This document shows positions 1 to 5,264 of a DNA stretch of 5,264 bases, piece by piece; the first letter of the stretch is position 1, and the number at the start of each line of letters is the position of its first letter. The notes under the pieces were generated by a model. It was not told the origin of the DNA. It did no database searches and saw nothing but the letters and a program-made list of their open reading frames with translations. A program made the position numbers and the translations under genes. Source of the DNA: JABFXC01 sp035551575 (GTDB lineage: Bacteria; Gemmatimonadota; Gemmatimonadetes; Gemmatimonadales; Gemmatimonadaceae). Where the stretch lies: the NCBI GenBank assembly GCA_035551575.1, contig DASZNJ010000203.1, forward strand, positions 1-5,264, in the 5' to 3' direction.

Positions 1-2
1 AG

Positions 3-332
3 CGGCCACTATTCACCGGTGCGCCGCAAGCCGTCGTCAACGCGCTCCCCGGGGGCGCGTACAGCGTGACAATCTCGTGGCAGCCGTCGATCGACGAGAA
101 CAGCGGCGAGAAGGATGTCGAGCGCTACGCGCTCTACCGCAAGCGGGCGGCGGATCCGGTCTTCGATGACGAACCGATCGTCATCATTCCGGCCGACGGT
201 CGCACCGGACCATACGGTTTCACTGACACCGACGTCGCATCGGGAGACCAGTGGCAGTACGCAACCGATGCCCAGGATTGCTCACCGCAGTCATCTGATC
301 TGGCGAAGTCGCCCGTTCTCACCTTCCCGTGA
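3..332 (+). CDS. C-terminal part of a protein ending in a fibronectin type III-like module, probably a minor pilin or surface-fibre protein (5' end outside window)
   Basis: The reading frame is open from the left edge, giving 109 visible residues before the TGA at 330-332, so the start lies upstream of the window and the internal GTG at 66 need not be the start. The visible part looks like one FN3-type beta-sandwich: a strand 'SVTISWQPS' at visible residues 21-29 with the typical buried Trp, then 'VERYALYRK' at 39-47, and the late-strand pattern Y-x-x-x-A-x-D followed by two Ser-rich turns near the end. FN3 modules are extracellular binding or spacer domains in bacterial surface proteins. No signal peptide or membrane segment is visible, as expected for a C-terminal fragment. 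The next gene, a PilX-like protein, starts 8 bases after the stop codon on the same strand and its ribosome binding site overlaps this stop, so the two are probably co-transcribed. A PilW- or PilV-like minor pilin would fit the position, but the diagnostic N-terminus is missing and this is inference. Confidence 0.7.
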   Translation, partial: RPLFTGAPQAVVNALPGGAYSVTISWQPSIDENSGEKDVERYALYRKRAADPVFDDEPIVIIPADGRTGPYGFTDTDVASGDQWQYATDAQDCSPQSSDLAKSPVLTFP

Positions 333-335
333 GGG
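331..335 (+). promoter_or_regulatory. Ribosome binding site deciding the start of the PilX-like gene
   Basis: GAGGG lies five bases before the ATG at 341 and overlaps the upstream gene's TGA (330-332). This arrangement favours translational coupling. The alternative in-frame GTG at 329, which overlaps the same stop, has only pyrimidine-rich sequence before it, so ATG 341 is preferred. Confidence 0.6.
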
Positions 336-340
336 ATGTC

Positions 341-2239
341 ATGCAAACCCCCCAGCGAATCTGGGCGCGCCGTGGCGCGCGGCGAGGCTCGGCGCTCGTC
401 TTCGTGCTCGTGATGACGATAGCTCTCGCCGCGTTGGCGATGTCGGCGATCGCACTTTCCTCCAACGCGACGCTGCTCGGCAAGACGTTCGATCGCGAGC
501 GAGAGTATCGCTACGCGGCCGAAGCCGCGCTGGCGATCGGCAAGAGCCGGATCAACAACGATCCGCAGTCGGTGCCGCTCACCGGCGATACCACGCTCTA
601 CAACAGCCTCGTGCTGACCGACGCCGAGAACAAGCCGATCAGGGGCGTCACGGTGGACGTTTACGCCGGCCCGACGGGGTCGACCACGGGGCAGAGCGGA
701 CGATTCGTGAGCGTGATCGCGGTGGCACAGGACATACAGCACCGCTCACGCTTCGTGCGGCGCGCGGAGCTGACGCAGGAGAGCTTCGCGAAGTTCGCGT
801 ACTGGACGGACAAGGAATCACTCTCGGGTAGTCCGATCTACTTCAGCAACAACGACCAGCTTCGCGGCCCGGTCTGGTCGAACGACGACATATACATCGG
901 CAGCGGGACGGCGACCTTCTGGAACGAGGTCGGGACGGCGGGGGTGATCAACGGGTTGAACTACGGGATCTTCAAGCTCAGCCAGCCCCTGCAGAAGCAG
1001 AAGCCGATCCAGCTGCCGAGCACCGCGCGGCTGTCCTTCCTGCCCGGCTACGCCGCGTCGGGCAACCTTTCGTTCAACGCCGGCAACAGCGGCGCCGCGA
1101 ATGCGGTGACGACACGAATCGAGTTCGTCGCTGTCGACCTCGACGGCGACGGCGCGACAACCGGGACTGACGAAGGGTTTCTTCGCGTATACGACGCGAA
1201 CGCGGGGAACACGAGCTGGCTGCGGGGAGACCAGGGCAACGACAGCTGCGGCGATTATCACGGACCGGCCGGCGGGCCGCTCAAGTTCTACCCGATCAGC
1301 GCTCACGGCGCGCCGTGGTTCAGGGCAGCGCTCACCGCGCTCAACGACCCCGCGTTCAACACGGTCAGCAAGGTCAACGCCCACGCTTCAACCAGCGCGG
1401 CGAACACGAACGCGATCATGCAGCGGGCAGGCGCCCGCTGCTACCTCGGCGGGGATCCGAACCTCGCGTCGATCGAGCGGGCAGTGGGGGGCGTGCCAGC
1501 CAACGTGGGCGGTGAGGACCTCGCGACGTTCACGCCTAACGGGGCGAAGGGAAAATGGCGCCCGTGGCCGGGAGCGATCGACCTCCGGCTCGCTGGCCGC
1601 CCCGACGCCGCGTACCTCTTCCCGCTCCACCGGTCGATCAACCCGGGCTCGAAGAGCGTGATCCACGTCCAGGGGACGGCGGGGGTGAGCGGGGTCGTTC
1701 GCGGGCAGCTGACACTCTATGCGAGCGCGAACATCGTGCTCCTCGACGACACCCGCTACGCGACGCCCCCGCAGACGAACCTCTGCCAGGACATGCTCGG
1801 GCTGATCGCTGGCCGGGACATTGTCGTCGCTGACAACGCGCTGAACAGCATGGCGAACTACGGCGGGAGCTGGCGCGTCGTCGATGACTCCCCGGATTTC
1901 AACGTCCACGCAGTGATGATGGCGCTGAGCCACAGCTTCACGGTCGAGAACTACGACCAGGCGCCGTTCAGCGCGAGCCTCTGCGACGGGGTGACGAGCG
2001 GGCGGGGATGCCTCAACCTGAACGGCGGGATCATTCAGGACGCGCGCGGGATCGTCGCGCAGAACAGCGCCAGCGGGTTCAGTGGATTCACGAAGCGCTA
2101 CAGCTACGATCGGTGTGCGATCGGACATCCGCCGCCGTATTTTCCGACGACCGGTCGGTTCATCGACAACCGCTATTACGAGATCGACCCGGCGGGGCTC
2201 GATGTGAAATCGCTGTTCGCCCAACTGTCCTCGAAGTAG
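341..2239 (+). CDS. Large PilX-like type IV pilus assembly protein with a big exported domain
   Basis: The product has 632 residues. A short basic N-terminus (RIWARRGARRG, residues 6-16) is followed by one hydrophobic helix (about 18-39), then a charged heptad-like stretch ending in 'YRYAAEAAL' (57-64). This is the signature of the PilX N-terminal region of minor pilins that are inserted in the inner membrane and processed into the pilus tip. The usual prepilin Glu5 is absent, which is common for PilX and GspK relatives. The rest should be exported. It contains 'GPVWSNDDIYI' (176-186), resembling the 'GPVH-NGD' motif of DUF4900-like pilus proteins (from memory), an EF-hand-like loop D266-x-D268-x-D270-G ending at D277/E278, six cysteines (303, 367, 482, 548, 557, 592) and an aromatic C-terminus. 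Classical PilX proteins are under about 200 residues, so this one has gained several hundred. The ATG at 341 is chosen because it has an SD site; a GTG at 329 would add four residues. Function as a pilus-tip or adhesin subunit is inferred. Confidence 0.8.
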   Translation: MQTPQRIWARRGARRGSALVFVLVMTIALAALAMSAIALSSNATLLGKTFDREREYRYAAEAALAIGKSRINNDPQSVPLTGDTTLYNSLVLTDAENKPIRGVTVDVYAGPTGSTTGQSGRFVSVIAVAQDIQHRSRFVRRAELTQESFAKFAYWTDKESLSGSPIYFSNNDQLRGPVWSNDDIYIGSGTATFWNEVGTAGVINGLNYGIFKLSQPLQKQKPIQLPSTARLSFLPGYAASGNLSFNAGNSGAANAVTTRIEFVAVDLDGDGATTGTDEGFLRVYDANAGNTSWLRGDQGNDSCGDYHGPAGGPLKFYPISAHGAPWFRAALTALNDPAFNTVSKVNAHASTSAANTNAIMQRAGARCYLGGDPNLASIERAVGGVPANVGGEDLATFTPNGAKGKWRPWPGAIDLRLAGRPDAAYLFPLHRSINPGSKSVIHVQGTAGVSGVVRGQLTLYASANIVLLDDTRYATPPQTNLCQDMLGLIAGRDIVVADNALNSMANYGGSWRVVDDSPDFNVHAVMMALSHSFTVENYDQAPFSASLCDGVTSGRGCLNLNGGIIQDARGIVAQNSASGFSGFTKRYSYDRCAIGHPPPYFPTTGRFIDNRYYEIDPAGLDVKSLFAQLSSK

Positions 2240-2261
2240 CGCACGCTGGAGATTCGTCGGG

Positions 2262-2346
2262 CGGGGTGGACCTCGCTGCGGTCGCGCCGACGCAGCTCCC
2301 CGCTGTGCCTCGGAGACTGCGGCGCGGAGGGCCGAGTTCCACCCCG
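2262..2346. repeat. Imperfect long inverted repeat with internal hairpins downstream of the pilus gene
   Basis: The outer arms CGGGGTGGACCTCG (2262-2275) and CGAGTTCCACCCCG (2333-2346) are complementary at 13 of 14 positions. Inside is a compact hairpin, CTGCG-g-TCG-cgc-CGA-CGCAG (2276-2295). Competing pairings are also possible: CTCGG (2309-2313) with CCGAG (2332-2336), and GCGGGG (2261-2266) with CCCCGC (2298-2303). The element begins 22 bases after the pilus gene's stop codon. It could be a 3' mRNA-stabilising structure, part of a terminator, or a dispersed intergenic palindrome; the sequence alone does not decide. Confidence 0.5.
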
Positions 2347-2384
2347 GCCCCCGCGAGGAACCTGCCCATCTCCCGATGGACGAA

Positions 2385-2416
2385 GAGCGGGCCAGGCGAT
2401 GTCGCCTGGCCCGCTC
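2385..2416. terminator. Strong hairpin between convergent genes, probable bidirectional terminator
   Basis: GAGCGGGCCAGGCGA (2385-2399) and TCGCCTGGCCCGCTC (2402-2416) are perfectly complementary over 15 bases around a two-base centre; in practice this gives about 13-14 pairs with a small loop. It begins 24 bases beyond the stop of the minus-strand citrate synthase gene and also lies downstream of the plus-strand pilus gene. Neither side has a long T run (the minus strand continues TTCGTCC), so it is a non-canonical intrinsic terminator, as is often seen in high-G+C genomes. Position and symmetry are the evidence; termination activity is inferred. Confidence 0.6.
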
Positions 2417-2440
2417 ACGCTGCCCGCCATACAACGCAGG

Positions 2441-3799
<1,359 letters not shown>

Positions 3800-3803
3800 G
3801 CCG

Positions 3804-3809
3804 TTCTCC
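3804..3809 (-). promoter_or_regulatory. Ribosome binding site of gltA
   Basis: Read on the minus strand, GGAGAA is followed by CGGC and then ATG (3799-3797). This good Shine-Dalgarno match fixes the 452-residue start over the longer in-frame alternatives at 3892 and 3901. Confidence 0.75.
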
Positions 3810-3820
3810 GTAGGTGCAGT

Positions 3821-3842
3821 GGCGCCGCTCTCGACCGGCGCC
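3821..3842 (-). promoter_or_regulatory. Hairpin in the presumed gltA 5' leader
   Basis: GGCGCCG (3821-3827) and CGGCGCC (3836-3842) form a perfect 7-bp all-G/C inverted repeat around an 8-base loop. On the minus strand it would sit 11 bases before the gltA SD site. If the promoter lies further upstream, the mRNA leader would carry this stem. It has no polyU tail and matches no riboswitch I know. G+C-rich sequence produces such stems by chance, so a regulatory role is only a suggestion. Confidence 0.3.
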
Positions 3843-4070
3843 GCCCTCCGCTCTCCAGTTCCGCCGAGAGACCACCGCGTCGCAACCTCCATGCGCGGCA
3901 CGTCGGAATCTATCGCGGGGGCGGACCGGCGGGGAGATCTCGCCGCGGCGCGCCGGTCTCGCCCAGGTGAATTCCGGCGTGCTGGCGATCTGGTTCATCG
4001 CGCCCGGCCAGGACGTCGCACCTCCCGCGCATCAACGCGTGAACGGCAATTTCGCGGATCACTCGGATGA

Positions 4071-4146
4071 CGCGGGTACCGCCCCGGGCGGCCACACGGC
4101 GCGCCGTACGCCACCGCGCGCGATCGGCGTCATCGGTGAAATCCGT
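4071..4146 (-). repeat. Intergenic direct repeat, copy 1 (76 nt)
   Basis: This copy matches 4269-4344 without gaps at 56 of 76 positions. The best conserved parts on the plus strand are CGCGG-x-TAC-x-GCCCCGG-x-CGGCCAC at the left, ACGCCACCG in the middle and AAATCCG at the right. The copy also contains a perfect 12-bp palindrome, ACGGCGCGCCGT (4096-4107). It is flanked by an inverted pair, GATGACGC (4066-4073) and GCGTCATC (4127-4134), with outer ATTTC (4049-4053) and GAAAT (4138-4142), so the whole unit can fold as an imperfect cruciform. The style resembles dispersed intergenic palindromes, not a gene. Confidence 0.65.
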
Positions 4147-4268
4147 GCGGGACGACGCAGCGAACGGCGCCGACGCCGGCCGAACGTCGTGGCGCCCGAA
4201 CACGTCGCACATTGTGGATTGACATTCCACTCTCGCACGGGGTGCCAGATCCTTTATGATCTCGCCTT

Positions 4269-4344
4269 CGCGGATACTGCCCCGGTCGGCCACCAGGAGC
4301 GCGTGACGCCACCGGGAACGATCCGCGAAGTCCGCCAAATCCGC
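4269..4344 (-). repeat. Intergenic direct repeat, copy 2 (76 nt)
   Basis: This is the second copy of the unit at 4071-4146, in the same orientation and 198 nt away, with 20 substitutions and no insertions or deletions. The similarity may extend to the left: ACGTCGCAC occurs at 4202-4210 before this copy and at 4013-4021 before copy 1, each preceded by a CGCCCG motif, which suggests a unit of about 140-150 nt. The central palindrome of copy 1 is not kept here. The copy ends 57 bases from the stop of the omega-amidase gene and could fold in its 3' untranslated region. Confidence 0.65.
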
Positions 4345-4400
4345 GTGTCGTAGTTCACCCGTTACGGCCAGTCTCGGCGCGACGAGCCCGATCAGCCAAC

Positions 4401-5216
4401 TCAGAGCTTCAGGTCTCGAAGGAACGGATACCGGCCCCTGATGTCCTCGACGTGCCCCGGATCGATCGTGACCAGCCGGACGCCGGCGGGGGTCTGCGCC
4501 TCGGGGACCCGGTCCCCCCACGGATCCCAGGCGAAAGACCCGCCGTCGTAGGCGATGCCGCCGCCGCTCCCCACGCGGTTCACCGCGACGACGTACGACT
4601 GGTTCTCGATCGCCCGGGCGCGGGTGAGGGTGTCCCAGTGGAGGCGGCGCGCGGCGGGCCAGTTGGCGACGAGCACGAAGGCGTCGGCGTCGCGGGCTAC
4701 CGCGCGGAAAAGCTCGGGAAAGCGCAGGTCGTAGCAGACGAGCGGCGCGATCCGCACGCCCTCGATCGTGACGACGACCGGGGCATCCCCGGGCGAATAG
4801 TGCTCGTGCTCCCCGGCGAAGGCGAAGAGCTTCTGCTTGCGGTACACGGCGACCGTCGCGCCGGAGGGATCGGCGACGAGCGCGGCGTTGACCGCGCGCG
4901 TCCGTTCGCTCTCCCCGCCGCCGCCGCCTGACGTCACAGGCTCGGTCGCGGCGACGCTGGCGATCAGCCAGACCCCGGATTCGCCGGCGATCTCCGCCAG
5001 CCGCGCGGCGTGGCCCCCGGCGAGCGGGGTCGCCTGCGACCGGTCCATCGTGAAGCCGGTGGTCGCCATCTCGGGGAGCACCACCAGCCGCGCGCCGGCG
5101 CGCGCGGCGTCGGCGACCAGCGCGCGCGCCCGCTCGAGCGAGGCCCCGGGGTCGTGCCAGCCGATGTCGTACTCCCCGAGCGCGACGCGAAGCGGGCGCG
5201 GCGCGGCGGCGGTCAT
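4401..5216 (-). CDS. Carbon-nitrogen hydrolase, probable omega-amidase (YafV/Nit2 type)
   Basis: A cytoplasmic nitrilase-superfamily amidase of 271 residues, the usual family length. Omega-amidases hydrolyse 2-oxoglutaramate (and 2-oxosuccinamate) to the oxo acid and ammonia, clearing products of glutamine or asparagine transamination, including transamination linked to methionine salvage. The nitrilase Glu-Lys-Cys triad is visible: Glu49 in VVLPEMATTGF, Lys127 in YRKQKLF and Cys161 in LVCYDLRFPE. The assignment to the YafV/Nit2 group rests on PEMxTTGF, the EHEHY motif (136-140), VANWPAxRxLHW (183-194) and RAIENQSYVVAVNRVG (201-216), which closely follow E. coli YafV as I recall it. A glycine run (97-101) sits in a loop before the central strand and is unusual. 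The ATG at 5216 is preceded by GAAGG-type purines seven bases upstream, and no earlier in-frame start exists before the window edge. The exact substrate is inferred from family similarity. Confidence 0.9.
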   Translation of the reverse strand: MTAAAPRPLRVALGEYDIGWHDPGASLERARALVADAARAGARLVVLPEMATTGFTMDRSQATPLAGGHAARLAEIAGESGVWLIASVAATEPVTSGGGGGESERTRAVNAALVADPSGATVAVYRKQKLFAFAGEHEHYSPGDAPVVVTIEGVRIAPLVCYDLRFPELFRAVARDADAFVLVANWPAARRLHWDTLTRARAIENQSYVVAVNRVGSGGGIAYDGGSFAWDPWGDRVPEAQTPAGVRLVTIDPGHVEDIRGRYPFLRDLKL

Positions 5217-5264
5217 CCCGCCGCCTTCGCCCCCTCGCCGGGCGGCGTGCCTAACGGCACCTCG
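5213..5264 (-). CDS. Possible 3' end of an upstream gene overlapping the omega-amidase start (partial)
   Basis: On the minus strand, the frame entering from the right edge reads 16 codons (E V P L G T P P G E G A K A A G) and stops at a TGA (5215-5213) that shares ATGA with the omega-amidase start codon. Such four-base overlaps are typical of translationally coupled operon genes. The visible peptide is only a flexible Gly/Pro/Ala tail and identifies no family. A PLP-dependent transaminase would be a natural partner for an omega-amidase, but nothing seen here demonstrates it. The frame of the omega-amidase itself is also open to the edge, so this call rests only on the overlap geometry. Confidence 0.4.
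   Translation of the reverse strand, partial: EVPLGTPPGEGAKAAG

Larger units (their letters stand above)
3800..4400. other. 601-bp non-coding interval between gltA and the omega-amidase gene
   Basis: No convincing protein gene is seen on either strand. The open frames crossing it are rich in Arg, Ala and Pro, lack ribosome binding sites, and run into the neighbouring genes out of frame. Going from left to right it holds the gltA SD site and leader hairpin, a G+C-rich stretch (3850-4000) without recognisable signals, and then two copies of a 76-nt direct repeat. Between the repeats is a relatively A/T-rich patch (4211-4260) with a small hairpin, GTGGA (4214-4218) with TCCAC (4226-4230). The gltA promoter must lie here if the gene is transcribed alone, but I could not identify a credible -35/-10 pair on the minus strand. 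Confidence 0.7.

Noticed and set aside
66..332. Complete 88-residue gene starting at GTG 66
   Set aside because: The frame is open to the window edge, the GTG has no SD site and it falls within a beta strand of the FN3-like module, so this is the end of a longer gene.
1388..2434. 348-codon minus-strand open frame opposite the PilX-like gene
   Set aside because: It is an antisense frame with Arg-rich composition and no recognisable domains; the plus-strand frame has a clear anchor and coherent exported domain.
3800..3901. Longer citrate synthase start at 3901 or 3892
   Set aside because: No SD site precedes these ATGs, and the extra 34 residues look like translated leader; the ATG at 3799 has GGAGAA correctly placed.
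4219..4260. Possible sigma-70 promoter on the plus strand (TTGACA at 4219 and TATGAT at 4255)
   Set aside because: The spacer is 30 bases, far from the required 16-18, and there is no plus-strand gene downstream.
3814..4353. 179-codon plus-strand open frame across the interval between gltA and the amidase
   Set aside because: It starts antisense inside the gltA leader without an SD site, is rich in Arg, Pro and Ala, and its middle and end are translations of the two nucleotide repeats.
3910..4521. 203-codon minus-strand open frame
   Set aside because: Its start lies within the omega-amidase gene in another frame, it has no SD site, and it resembles no family; the apparent internal peptide repeat comes from the intergenic DNA repeat.

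Overview
The window is about 5.3 kb of uniformly G+C-rich bacterial chromosome holding ordinary cellular genes. No phage, transposase, CRISPR, tRNA or rRNA signal was seen. The organism is probably an environmental Gram-negative bacterium. The combination of a very large PilX-like pilus-tip protein, an NADH-type citrate synthase and degenerate 'GCGGAT/ATCCGC' intergenic repeats would suit Gemmatimonadota or a neighbouring phylum, but that assignment is an inference from general family knowledge and is not proven by the sequence.

Layout. Positions 3-2239 (+) are the end of an apparent type IV pilus / secreted-fibre operon. The first gene is cut by the window edge and ends in a fibronectin type III-like module. 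It is followed, with the ribosome binding site overlapping its stop codon, by a 632-residue protein with a PilX-type N-terminal anchor and a large exported domain. Positions 2240-2440 separate this operon from a convergent gene and hold an imperfect 85-bp inverted-repeat structure and a near-perfect strong hairpin that probably terminates transcription from both sides. Positions 2441-3799 (-) encode citrate synthase (gltA), with all catalytic residues and a clean Shine-Dalgarno site. Positions 3800-4400 carry no convincing gene. They contain a 5'-leader hairpin in front of gltA and two direct copies of a 76-nt repeat (56 of 76 positions identical) lying 198 nt apart. Positions 4401-5216 (-) encode a nitrilase-superfamily omega-amidase of the YafV/Nit2 type. 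Its ATG overlaps by four bases (ATGA) what looks like the end of another gene that runs off the right edge.

Working together. The two plus-strand genes belong to one surface-fibre function. Citrate synthase is a stand-alone TCA-cycle gene. The omega-amidase probably repairs or recycles 2-oxo-acid amides (such as 2-oxoglutaramate) released by glutamine transaminases, and its translationally coupled upstream partner could be such a transaminase, although too little of it is visible to say. I did not find a convincing new multi-gene system. The most unusual items are the oversized cysteine-containing PilX-like protein with an EF-hand-like loop and the duplicated intergenic repeat.
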